From UMGS1851 sp900555605 (GTDB lineage Bacteria > Bacillota > Clostridia > UBA1212 > UBA1255), in the NCBI GenBank assembly GCA_902472555.1, contig CABROF010000076.1, positions 1-12,476 of the forward strand: a stretch of DNA of 12,476 bases, read 5' to 3'. This document shows, in pieces, positions 6,144-12,385 of the stretch. Each line of letters opens with the position of its first letter. The stretch's first letter is position 1. The position numbers and the translations under genes were made by a program. Under the pieces are notes generated by a model. It was not told the DNA's origin. It searched no databases and worked only from the letters and a program-made list of their open reading frames with translations.

Positions 6144-7073
6144 TTATGCTTCAAACAAAGCTGTGCTGAAATATCGCTCGCCGGTGTCCGGCAGAATCGT
6201 AACGACACGCTTTCCGGGGCCCAGCTCTTTGGCCAGCCTGATTGCTGCGGCAACATTGGAGCCGCTGGAAATTCCGCAGAGCAGTCCCTCTTTTTTTGCA
6301 AGGGTACGGGAGACCTCCAATGCCTCCTCATCTGTTACAACGCAGATCCGTTCATAAATCTGGGTGTTCAGGTTCTCCGGAATCAATCCGTCGCCGATCC
6401 CCATCTGCAGATGCGTACCAATGCTGCCGCCTGACAGAATTGCGGCGTGCTCCGGTTCTACGGCCCATATTTTAATATCAGGATACTGACATTTTAACAC
6501 TTCCCCGATGCCGGATATGGTGCCGCCCGTTCCGACTCCTGAACAGAACCCGTGAATCGGTCCTTCGGCCTGCTCCAGAATTTCCGCTGCCGTATGATAT
6601 TTGTGGACCAGGGGGTTATTCGGATTTGTAAATTGCTGCGGAACAAAAACCCGATCGTCCTCCTCCTGCATACGCAGTGCGGCGGCGAGACATGCTTCAA
6701 TACATTTTCCGATATCTCCGTCGTCATGAATTAGGATCACCTCCGCGCCGTACTGACGCATCAGCTTCCGCCGCTCCTCGCTGACGGAATCCGGCATGAT
6801 GATGCGGACGGAATATCCTTTTACCGCACCGACCAGAGATAAGCCGATCCCCTGATTGCCGCTGGTGGGCTCCACGATAATAGAGCCTGGATGGATGAGG
6901 CCGGCCTTTTCCGCTTCCAGCAGCATATTGTAGGCCGTTCTGGTCTTAATGGATCCGCCGATATTCACACCTTCATATTTTACCAGAATCTCTGCCGATT
7001 CCGGCCCTGCCATATGATTGAGGCGTATCATCGGCGTATGACCGATGGCCTCCAGCACGTTGTTATATATCAA
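6144..7073 (-). CDS. cysK: PLP-dependent cysteine synthase family protein
   Basis: Cytoplasmic fold-type II PLP enzyme of 309 aa, expected to make L-cysteine from O-acetylserine and sulfide. The PLP lysine is K43 in GGSIKTRTA, the substrate loop is PTSGNQGIGL (69-78), the phosphate-binding loop is GVGTGGT (179-185), and CGISSGSN (266-273) holds the residue near the pyridine nitrogen. Two changes stand out: SIKTRTA in place of the common SVKDR, and TSGNQG in place of TSGNTG. These suggest a subfamily, and the sulfur donor or substrate could differ (cystathionine beta-synthase-like or O-phosphoserine-using enzymes share this fold). The start is TTG at 7073, 8 bases after GGAGG; the only in-frame alternative is far inside. 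No cysE is next to it. Confidence 0.88.
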   Translation of the reverse strand: MIYNNVLEAIGHTPMIRLNHMAGPESAEILVKYEGVNIGGSIKTRTAYNMLLEAEKAGLIHPGSIIVEPTSGNQGIGLSLVGAVKGYSVRIIMPDSVSEERRKLMRQYGAEVILIHDDGDIGKCIEACLAAALRMQEEDDRVFVPQQFTNPNNPLVHKYHTAAEILEQAEGPIHGFCSGVGTGGTISGIGEVLKCQYPDIKIWAVEPEHAAILSGGSIGTHLQMGIGDGLIPENLNTQIYERICVVTDEEALEVSRTLAKKEGLLCGISSGSNVAAAIRLAKELGPGKRVVTILPDTGERYFSTALFEA

Positions 7074-7139
7074 AGCAATTACCTCCGTTATTCCAATATT
7101 ATGCCGACTCTCTGAACTGTGTGCAGCTTACGCTGTGAT

Positions 7140-7168
7140 ATTATACATGAGTATTTGAAAAATGTATA
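7140..7168 (-). promoter_or_regulatory. candidate promoter of cysK
   Basis: On the minus strand TATACA (7168-7163) and a perfect TATAAT (7145-7140) are 17 bases apart, about 65 bases before the TTG start. The leader between shows no T-box or S-box architecture. Confidence 0.5.
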
Positions 7169-7179
7169 TATCCGTCGCG

Positions 7180-7193
7180 GCCGGAAATCCGGC
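7180..7193. promoter_or_regulatory. palindrome GCCGG-AAAT-CCGGC between cysK and the araC gene
   Basis: A perfect 5-bp GC-rich dyad sits about 14 bases upstream of the -35 of the AraC-type gene and behind the cysK -35. It could be a binding site for the neighbouring regulator or another factor; there is no T run to make it a terminator. Confidence 0.3.
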
Positions 7194-7206
7194 AGAACGG
7201 GGCTTC

Positions 7207-7235
7207 TTGTACTGTCTGCGGGTTTATGATATCAT
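7207..7235 (+). promoter_or_regulatory. extended -10 promoter of the AraC-type gene
   Basis: TTGTAC at 7207-7212 and TATCAT at 7230-7235 are separated by 17 bases, with a TGA just before the -10 making it an extended -10. Transcription would start near 7242, so the leader is very short, about 13 bases to the ATG at 7255. Confidence 0.6.
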
Positions 7236-7254
7236 ATAAAAACGGGTGAAGGGG

Positions 7255-8235
7255 ATGAATGCGTATTTATTAAATCAATTAAAGCTGATTACAGCGGAAG
7301 AACAGGCCTTGCTGTCCGGCCGCGGCGAAATTGACCGCAGCATCTATATGCATGAGGATTCTGCTGAAATCGACAGCCGGCTTCTTTTAGAAAAGGGGAA
7401 GCTGATTACGTTGCGCCCGCATACAAGGTTTGTTCATTTTCCAAAGCATACGCACAACTATGTTGAAATGGTGTACATGTGCCGAGGATGTACACGGCAT
7501 ATTATTAACGGAACGGAAGTGATATTAAGAACAGGCGAGCTGCTGCTGCTGAGCCAGAATGCCACGCAGGAGATATATCCGGCCGGAGAAGACGACATTG
7601 CCGTTAATTTTATTATTCTTCCTCCGTTTTTTGATGTTGCGGTGAATCTGATCGGTGAAAATGAGAATCAGATCCGAGATTTTCTGGTAAGCTGCCTGCG
7701 GGGAAATACGGATGGATCAGGCTATCTCCATTTCCGGGTTTCGGATATTCTGCCGATTCAAAATCTGCTTGAGAATCTGATTTGGACGTTAGTCAATCAT
7801 CAAATCAATAAGAGAAGCATCAATCAGCTGACCATGGGGCTGCTGTTCCTGCAGCTTGTGAATCATACGGAAACGCTGCAGACAGATCCGCATTATGAAA
7901 GGCAGCAGCTGATGCTGCAGATTCTGCGCTATATTGAAGAAAACTATCGCGATGGGACCTTAGCGGAGGCGGCGCAGAACCTGAACTACGACGCCTGCTG
8001 GCTGAGCCGTGAGATTAAAAGGGAGACAGGAAAAACCTTTACTGAGATGATGCAGAGCAGGCGGCTGAGTCAGGCGGCCTTTTTATTGCGTACAACGTCC
8101 ATGAAGGTCATCGATGTCTGCGAGACAGTGGGATATGATAATATCAGCTATTTTCATCGCATTTTTCGCAGGCGCTACGGATTGTCCCCCCATAAGTACC
8201 GCAGTGCGAATGAGGACACTTTTTCAGTCATATGA
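7255..8235 (+). CDS. AraC family transcription regulator with cupin sensor domain
   Basis: Protein of 326 aa. An N-terminal cupin-like sugar-sensing domain covers about residues 49-105 (HFPKHTHNYVEMVYM, ILRTGELLLLSQ). The C-terminal part, from about residue 220, carries the two AraC helix-turn-helix motifs, the second containing IDVCETVGYDNISYFHRIFRRRYGLSP in pieces typical of the family. The gene next to it, 68 bases downstream on the same strand, is L-rhamnose isomerase, so rhamnose or rhamnulose is the likely signal; this is inference from context. I start at ATG 7255, with GGTGA at 7245-7249 as ribosome binding site; GTG at 7246 is in frame but would be almost leaderless. It may also act on the divergent cysK side. 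Confidence 0.87.
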   Translation: MNAYLLNQLKLITAEEQALLSGRGEIDRSIYMHEDSAEIDSRLLLEKGKLITLRPHTRFVHFPKHTHNYVEMVYMCRGCTRHIINGTEVILRTGELLLLSQNATQEIYPAGEDDIAVNFIILPPFFDVAVNLIGENENQIRDFLVSCLRGNTDGSGYLHFRVSDILPIQNLLENLIWTLVNHQINKRSINQLTMGLLFLQLVNHTETLQTDPHYERQQLMLQILRYIEENYRDGTLAEAAQNLNYDACWLSREIKRETGKTFTEMMQSRRLSQAAFLLRTTSMKVIDVCETVGYDNISYFHRIFRRRYGLSPHKYRSANEDTFSVI

Positions 8236-8238
8236 CTG
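8225..8238. repeat. 14-bp perfect palindrome at the araC-type stop codon
   Basis: CAGTCATATGACTG spans the TGA stop codon of the regulator and is followed by CCTTTTTCTC. It may be a weak attenuating hairpin, or an operator in front of rhaA. As a hairpin the stem is short (about 5 bp), so termination would be leaky and rhaA could still be read through. Confidence 0.35.
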
Positions 8239-8303
8239 CCTTTTTCTCAAGGCGCGGATCCATTACAATCATAAGGAAAATGCATGATAAAGGAGAAATG
8301 ACG

Positions 8304-9554
8304 ATGAGTGCAAGATATGAATCTGCAAAAGAAATCTATGCTGCATACGGCATTGATACCGATGCCGCAATCCGCCAACTGAAAGAGATCCCGCTCTCGC
8401 TGCATTGCTGGCAGGGCGACGATGTCACCGGCTTTGATCATGATGGCCCTCTGAGCGGCGGCATTCAGACCACCGGGAATTATCCGGGCAAGGCCAAAAC
8501 GCCGGAACAGCTGATGGCTGATATGGATAAGGCCATGTCTCTTTGTCCCGGCACGAAAAAACTGAATCTGCACGCGAGTTATGCGATTTTTGAAAACGGA
8601 GAATTTGCCGACCGTGATCAGCTTGAACCGAAGCATTTTAAAAAGTGGCTGGAATTTGCAAAAGAGAGAGGGCTCGGTATTGATTTTAACCCGACCTTTT
8701 TTTCTCATCCGATGATGAAAGACGGACTGACGCTTACAAGCCCTGATGAAAATATCCGCCGCTTTTGGATCAATCACGGGAAAGCCTGTATCCGTATTTC
8801 CGAGTATTTTGCAAGAGAGACCGGAATTCCCTGTGTCATGAATATCTGGATCGGCGACGGCTTCAAGGATGTCCCTGCAGATCGTATGGGACCGAGAATG
8901 CGTTATAAAGCGGCGCTGGAGGAGATTCTCTCCGAACCCTTTGACCGTGCTCTTGTGAAGCCTTGTGTAGAATCCAAAGTGTTCGGAATCGGAGTGGAGG
9001 CTTATACGGCCGGCACTGCTGAATTTACTTTAACCTTTGCCGCAACCCATGAGGGCTGCCTGCCTTTGATGGACAACGGACATTACCATCCGACAGAGGT
9101 GGTTTCCGATAAAATTCCTGCGCTGCTGTGCTATTTTCCTGAAATTGCGCTGCACATCACCAGAGGGATCAGATGGGATTCCGACCATGTCCTTCTGCTT
9201 GAGGACGAAGCAAAAGAAATGGCAAAGGAAATCGTGCGGTGCAATGCGCTGAACCGCGTGTACATGGCGCTCGATTATTTTGATGCGAGCATTAACCGGA
9301 TTGCGGCATGGGTAATCGGCGTTCGCAGCTGGCAGAAAGCGCTGCTTGCCGCCCTCTGCACGCCCCATCAGATGCTGAAGGATCTGCAGGATGCCGGCAG
9401 ATTTACAGAACTGATGATGCTGCAGGAAGAAATGAAAATGCTGCCCATCGGGGATATCTGGGCTGAATACTGCAAGGTATGCGGCGTAGCTGCCGACCGG
9501 GCATGGTTTGATGAGATCCAAAAGTATGAAGAAACCGTGCTGAGCAAACGATAA
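8304..9554 (+). CDS. rhaA: L-rhamnose isomerase
   Basis: Converts L-rhamnose to L-rhamnulose in the cytoplasm, the first step of phosphorylative rhamnose use; a manganese or zinc TIM-barrel enzyme. The protein is 416 aa against about 419 in E. coli. Recognisable segments are HCWQGDDV (34-41), DFNPTFFSHP (127-136), DNGHYHPTEVVSDK (257-270) and RGIRWDSDHV (287-296), which carry metal-binding and catalytic Asp/His residues. ATG at 8304 is preferred because AGGAG at 8291-8295 is 8 bases upstream; an ATG at 8298 is too close. It follows the AraC regulator and is closed by a strong terminator. Rhamnulokinase, rhamnulose-1-phosphate aldolase and a transporter are not in this window, so this copy is separated from the rest of the pathway. 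Confidence 0.94.
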   Translation: MSARYESAKEIYAAYGIDTDAAIRQLKEIPLSLHCWQGDDVTGFDHDGPLSGGIQTTGNYPGKAKTPEQLMADMDKAMSLCPGTKKLNLHASYAIFENGEFADRDQLEPKHFKKWLEFAKERGLGIDFNPTFFSHPMMKDGLTLTSPDENIRRFWINHGKACIRISEYFARETGIPCVMNIWIGDGFKDVPADRMGPRMRYKAALEEILSEPFDRALVKPCVESKVFGIGVEAYTAGTAEFTLTFAATHEGCLPLMDNGHYHPTEVVSDKIPALLCYFPEIALHITRGIRWDSDHVLLLEDEAKEMAKEIVRCNALNRVYMALDYFDASINRIAAWVIGVRSWQKALLAALCTPHQMLKDLQDAGRFTELMMLQEEMKMLPIGDIWAEYCKVCGVAADRAWFDEIQKYEETVLSKR

Positions 9555-9572
9555 TGAAAAAGAAATGATATC

Positions 9573-9620
9573 ACGGCAGCCTGCGGGTTCTATTTGAAAT
9601 CCGCAGGCTGTTTTTGTTTT
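9573..9620 (+). terminator. intrinsic terminator of rhaA
   Basis: CAGCCTGCGG at 9577-9586 pairs perfectly with CCGCAGGCTG at 9601-9610 around a 14-nt loop, followed by TTTTTGTTTT. Confidence 0.92.
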
Positions 9621-9646
9621 ATGCTGCTTGCGGGAGTCTGCCGGGG

Positions 9647-10117
9647 TTATGCCGGTTCTGCAGGCGTTTGCCTGCTTGAATCAGTATGTGCATGATCGTA
9701 TAATTTTTGAATGTCCTCCGGCAGCTTATCCGGCAGCATTTCCTTGATCCGGTCTTCTCCGCCGTCTTTCAATGCAGTTTCATAGTACCAGCATTTAAAA
9801 CGAATCATATCCAGCGCTTTCTGCATACGCGCGATTTCACGTTCTACTGCTTCCCCTTGACGCTGAAACATTTCAAGCCTTTGGGGATAGGTTTTGCTGC
9901 CTTCGGCGCACCACTGCATGAACTGTTTGATATTTTTAATGTCCATACCGGACTTCTTGAGACATTCAATCACACGAAGGGCTTCGATTTCCTGGTCGTC
10001 AAATCTGCGGATCCCGGAAGAGCGCTGCATGTTGGGGAACAGGCCTTCCTTATCATAATAGCGTAAGGTAGAGATGGGCAGATGAAACATCTTGGATACT
10101 TGTCCTATCGTATACAT
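9647..10117 (-). CDS. MerR family regulator, AdhR/NmlR-like
   Basis: Protein of 156 aa. The N-terminal winged helix-turn-helix (residues 1-70) begins MYTIGQVSKMFHLPISTLRYY and contains GLFPNMQRSSGIRRFDDQEI; a coiled-coil dimer helix follows at about 80-125. C52, in VIECLKKSGM, lies where AdhR and related NmlR proteins of Bacillus have the cysteine that senses aldehydes and other electrophiles; C69 and C109 are further candidates. AAGGAG lies about 8 bases before the ATG. It is divergent from the oxidoreductase-hydrolase operon, whose promoter carries its probable operator, so it most likely activates that operon by DNA distortion. The inducer is inferred to be a reactive electrophile, not shown. 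No metal-binding C-terminal loop is present. Confidence 0.88.
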   Translation of the reverse strand: MYTIGQVSKMFHLPISTLRYYDKEGLFPNMQRSSGIRRFDDQEIEALRVIECLKKSGMDIKNIKQFMQWCAEGSKTYPQRLEMFQRQGEAVEREIARMQKALDMIRFKCWYYETALKDGGEDRIKEMLPDKLPEDIQKLYDHAHTDSSRQTPAEPA

Positions 10118-10143
10118 ATCAGGTTCTCCTTATAAAAAAATAC

Positions 10144-10174
10144 TTGACCTAAAGTCAGGTTTAGGTATTATGAT
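10144..10174 (+). promoter_or_regulatory. MerR-type promoter and operator of the oxidoreductase-hydrolase operon
   Basis: TTGACC at 10144-10149 and TATGAT at 10169-10174 are 19 bases apart, the over-long spacer typical of MerR-activated promoters. Within it lies a perfect dyad ACCTAAA (10147-10153), GTCAGG, TTTAGGT (10160-10166). The regulator gene starts 27 bases away on the other strand, so binding here may also control its own transcription. Confidence 0.85.
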
Positions 10175-10229
10175 CAATATAACACAGAGGGGCAGGGCTG
10201 TCAATCTGTTTAAAAGGGAGGTTATTCAG

Positions 10230-10772
10230 ATGTCTAAGAACATACTTGTCATTAACACCAGTCTGCATGGCCGCAGCAATTCAGAACTGCTTGCGGAGGC
10301 ATTCATAGAAGGGGCACGGTCTGCCGGCAACCGCGTGGAAAAGGTAACGCTGAAGGATAAAACGATCGCGTTTTGTAAAGGGTGCCTTGCATGTCAGACC
10401 CTTGGCGCTTGTGTGATTCAGGATGATGCAATTTCCATTACGGAAAAAATGGAAAAAGCGGACGTGATTGTCTGGTCCACCCCGATTTACTATTATGAGA
10501 TGAGCGGGCAGATGAAAACCATGATCGACCGTGCGAATTCCTTATATCTTACCGACTACGCATTTCGCGATATTTACCTGCTCACTGCAGCTGCTGAGGA
10601 GGGGGAAGGCGTAGATGCAGGCGTAATCCATGGTCTGGAGGGGTGGATTGCCTGCTATGAAAAAGCGAGACTGGCAGGTACGGTTTTCGCCGGCGGAGTA
10701 AACGCCGGCGGAGAAATTGAAGGCCATAAGGCATTGAAGGAAGCCTATGATATGGGAAAAGCAATCAGCTGA
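10230..10772 (+). CDS. flavodoxin-fold NAD(P)H-dependent oxidoreductase
   Basis: FMN-binding reductase of 180 aa. The phosphate loop is NTSLHGRSNS (residues 9-18) and the second FMN segment is STPIYYYEMSGQMKTMIDR (83-101). Between them are four cysteines, C49, C52, C55 and C61 (CKGCLACQTLGAC), the pattern of the iron-sulfur flavoprotein/NADPH-FMN reductase family; a cluster may or may not form. GGGAGG lies before the ATG at 10230; in-frame codons upstream overlap the operator and are not translated from this promoter. It is the first gene of the operon activated by the MerR regulator, 46 bases or so before the hydrolase. A likely job is two-electron reduction of quinones, nitro compounds or similar electrophiles; the substrate is unknown. 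Confidence 0.88.
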   Translation: MSKNILVINTSLHGRSNSELLAEAFIEGARSAGNRVEKVTLKDKTIAFCKGCLACQTLGACVIQDDAISITEKMEKADVIVWSTPIYYYEMSGQMKTMIDRANSLYLTDYAFRDIYLLTAAAEEGEGVDAGVIHGLEGWIACYEKARLAGTVFAGGVNAGGEIEGHKALKEAYDMGKAIS

Positions 10773-10774
10773 AA

Positions 10775-10791
10775 TTTCGGCAAAGCCGAAA
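10775..10791 (+). repeat. intergenic hairpin between oxidoreductase and hydrolase
   Basis: TTTCGGC, loop AAA, GCCGAAA form a perfect 7-bp stem directly after the oxidoreductase stop codon. There is no T run after it, so it may be an mRNA-stabilising or processing hairpin rather than a terminator. Confidence 0.5.
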
Positions 10792-10824
10792 CCGACCAAA
10801 TTTCAAAATTGAGAAAGGATGGAA

Positions 10825-11805
10825 ATGATTATGGAAGATCGAATTATTTTAACGGAAGAATGGGATAAAACATTTCCCAAAAGCGACCGGGTACATCATC
10901 GCAAGATCACCTTTCACAATCGCTACGGTATTACGCTGGCGGCAGATCTGTATGAACCAATGGAGGCTGCAGGCAAGCTGGCGGCCATCGCAGTAAGCGG
11001 TCCGTTCGGTGCAGTAAAGGAACAGTCCTCGGGCTTATATGCACAGACGATGGCTGAACGCGGATTCTTGACGATTGCCTTCGATCCGTCCTTCACCGGT
11101 GAGAGCGGCGGTACGCCCCGCTATGTAGCCTCACCGGATATCAATACCGAGGATTTTCAGGCAGCAGTGGACTTTTTATCGGTACAGGACAATGTTGACC
11201 CGGAGTGCATCGGCATTATCGGTATTTGCGGCTGGGGCGGCATGGCCTTAAACGCTGCGGCGATTGATACAAGAATCAAGGCAACCGTGACTTCAACCAT
11301 GTATGATATGACCCGTGTGAATGCAAAGGGATATTTTGATTCCGAGGATCGTGAGGAGGCCCGCTTCCAGAAGCGCAAAGCGCTGAATGCGCAGAGAATC
11401 AAAGACTACAAAACGGGCCAATATGCACTGGCCGGCGGTGTAGCGGACCCGCTGCCGGAGGATGCACCGTTTTTTGTGAAGGATTACTATGACTATTATA
11501 AGACTGGCCGTGGATATCACAAGCGGTCTCTTAATTCCAACAACGGCTGGAATGTGACTTCCGCTTTGTCCTTTCTGAATATGCCGATTTTACAGTACGC
11601 AGACGAAATCCGCAGTGCGGTTTTGATGATTCACGGAGAAAAAGCACATTCCTGTTACTTTAGCAGAGATGCCTATAAAAAGCTGACCGGCGGCAACAAG
11701 GAGCTGCTCATCATTCCGGAGGCCGTTCATACCGATCTTTATGATCAAATGGATATCATCCCGTTTGATAAGCTGGAGGCTTTCTTCAAGAAATACCTGA
11801 AGTGA
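10825..11805 (+). CDS. alpha/beta hydrolase with cysteine nucleophile
   Basis: Cytoplasmic alpha/beta hydrolase of about 326 aa, without signal peptide. The nucleophile elbow is GICGWGG, so Cys135 replaces the usual serine, as in dienelactone hydrolase. The histidine is likely H302 in PEAVHTDLYD, and the acid is probably in the VLMIHGEKAHS strand (around residue 272, Glu). Close relatives are common in gut Clostridia and annotated as alpha/beta or dienelactone-type hydrolases of unknown substrate. The start is uncertain between ATGs at 10819, 10825 and 10831; AAGGA at 10815-10819 best fits 10825. It is the second gene of the MerR-controlled operon, 52 bases after the oxidoreductase. A cyclophilin-like pseudogene lies directly behind it. 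Confidence 0.85.
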   Translation: MIMEDRIILTEEWDKTFPKSDRVHHRKITFHNRYGITLAADLYEPMEAAGKLAAIAVSGPFGAVKEQSSGLYAQTMAERGFLTIAFDPSFTGESGGTPRYVASPDINTEDFQAAVDFLSVQDNVDPECIGIIGICGWGGMALNAAAIDTRIKATVTSTMYDMTRVNAKGYFDSEDREEARFQKRKALNAQRIKDYKTGQYALAGGVADPLPEDAPFFVKDYYDYYKTGRGYHKRSLNSNNGWNVTSALSFLNMPILQYADEIRSAVLMIHGEKAHSCYFSRDAYKKLTGGNKELLIIPEAVHTDLYDQMDIIPFDKLEAFFKKYLK

Positions 11806-11831
11806 ATTTTCCCGGAAGAGGCGGTGTATAA

Positions 11832-12076
11832 AGATGGGAAAAGCCGGCAAGTGCGCAGCTGGCGTCACAGAACGATCCTGCAGAAGGGGGAGTTTCCCAG
11901 AAACCGGCGCAAGGCACGCGGATATATGCACATATCGGAACACATACAATGGAAATATATGCATGATTACGGCAATTTTGAAAGGGTAGGCAGCCTTTGG
12001 AACTTCACTGCCCGCCAATGATACCCAGATTACAGCGGAGCCGGGGAATGTGACAGTGACGTTTTCCCTGGTGTAA
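11832..12076 (+). pseudogene. degenerate remnant of a cyclophilin-like domain protein
   Basis: Three separate reading frames give pieces of one known domain in the correct order. 11922-11963 encodes IYAHIGTHTMEIYA, then 11959-11997 in another frame MHDYGNFERVGSL, then 11999-12046 in the third frame GTSLPANDTQITAEPG, running straight into the usual C-terminal strand NVTVTFSLV with a TAA at 12074-12076. Intact members of this family (cyclophilin-like fold, often lipoproteins beside flavodoxins and alpha/beta hydrolases) have about 25 more residues after the first piece and about 45 between the third and last, so there are at least two internal deletions. One extra T in the CTTT at 11995-11998 explains the frame change before GTSLP. 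The lipoprotein N-terminus is missing; the upstream 11832-11921 piece is a low-complexity Ser/Gln/Pro-type linker. Not functional. Confidence 0.78.
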
Positions 12077-12201
12077 AAGAGAGCGGAATATGGTTTAGGC
12101 AGCAGCGGGTGTGAAGGCGCGGCAGGCGGAAAAACTGGCAAAAGGTAGTGAAGTCCAAAAGGCAATCGTAATCCTATGGTGTAACCCGGCTTATTCCCGA
12201 A
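12077..12201. other. gap without an identifiable gene
   Basis: No convincing ORF or known motif lies between the cyclophilin-like remnant and the minus-strand gene fragment. A plus-strand frame from about 12096 to 12213 is open for some 39 codons but has no start, no ribosome binding site and no recognised family. Probably more decayed sequence. Confidence 0.5.
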
Positions 12202-12328
12202 TTAATCCGCAGTAATCGTTACGATCCCGTCTTTGACAGTTGAAAAAGAACGAAATCCCAAAACCGGCATAAACACGGCGTTTGCGGGATTTTGTTCATC
12301 TAAAAGCATGTAGCTATTTTTGTTTCCA
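12202..12328 (-). pseudogene. 3' fragment of an unidentified gene cut by an insertion sequence
   Basis: On the minus strand a frame reads NGNKNSYMLLDEQ, then NPANAVFMPVLGFRSF, and ends STVKDGIVTITAD at a TAA (12204-12202). The amino acid mix is balanced and protein-like, but there is no start with a ribosome binding site. Going upstream the frame meets a TGA at 12342-12340, inside the inverted repeat of the adjacent insertion sequence. The simplest reading is that the element inserted near 12329 and separated this tail from the rest of the gene, which lies beyond the window. I do not recognise the family; the beta-rich tail might be from a surface or secreted protein. Confidence 0.45.
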
Positions 12329-12380
12329 TTGAGCGCGTTTCAAGTTTTGTGTAAACGCAAAAAACTTGAAACGCGCTCAA
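12329..12380. repeat. perfect 20-bp inverted repeat at the end of the insertion sequence
   Basis: The arm at 12329-12348 (TTGAGCGCGTTTC...) is exactly complementary to the arm at 12361-12380, around the 12-nt loop GTGTAAACGCAA. It starts 5 bases after the transposase stop codon. Read on the minus strand, the outer half GTTTACACAAAACTTG resembles the terminal inverted repeats of IS256-family elements, which often contain TTTACACAAAA. So the outer arm is probably the element's end, and the inner arm an inverted copy of it. Confidence 0.85.
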
Positions 12381-12385
12381 GAGAT

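Noticed and set aside
7074..7245. Possible SAM riboswitch or T-box in front of cysK
   Set aside because: The leader from the candidate promoter is only about 65 bases and shows neither the T-box sequence with a terminator nor the multi-helix S-box layout.
10775..10791. Hairpin as a terminator inside the oxidoreductase-hydrolase operon
   Set aside because: No T run follows, and the hydrolase has no promoter of its own in the 46-base gap, so read-through is expected.
11824..12021. A 65-codon plus-strand frame with a GTG start behind the hydrolase
   Set aside because: Only its segment 11959-11997 matches a known domain (MHDYGNFERVGSL), and neighbouring pieces of the same domain are in other frames. 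It is part of a pseudogene, not a gene.
12253..12294. AAATCCC and GGGATTT pair as a possible terminator
   Set aside because: The loop is long (about 26 bases), the T run is short, and the region reads as coding sequence of the minus-strand fragment.
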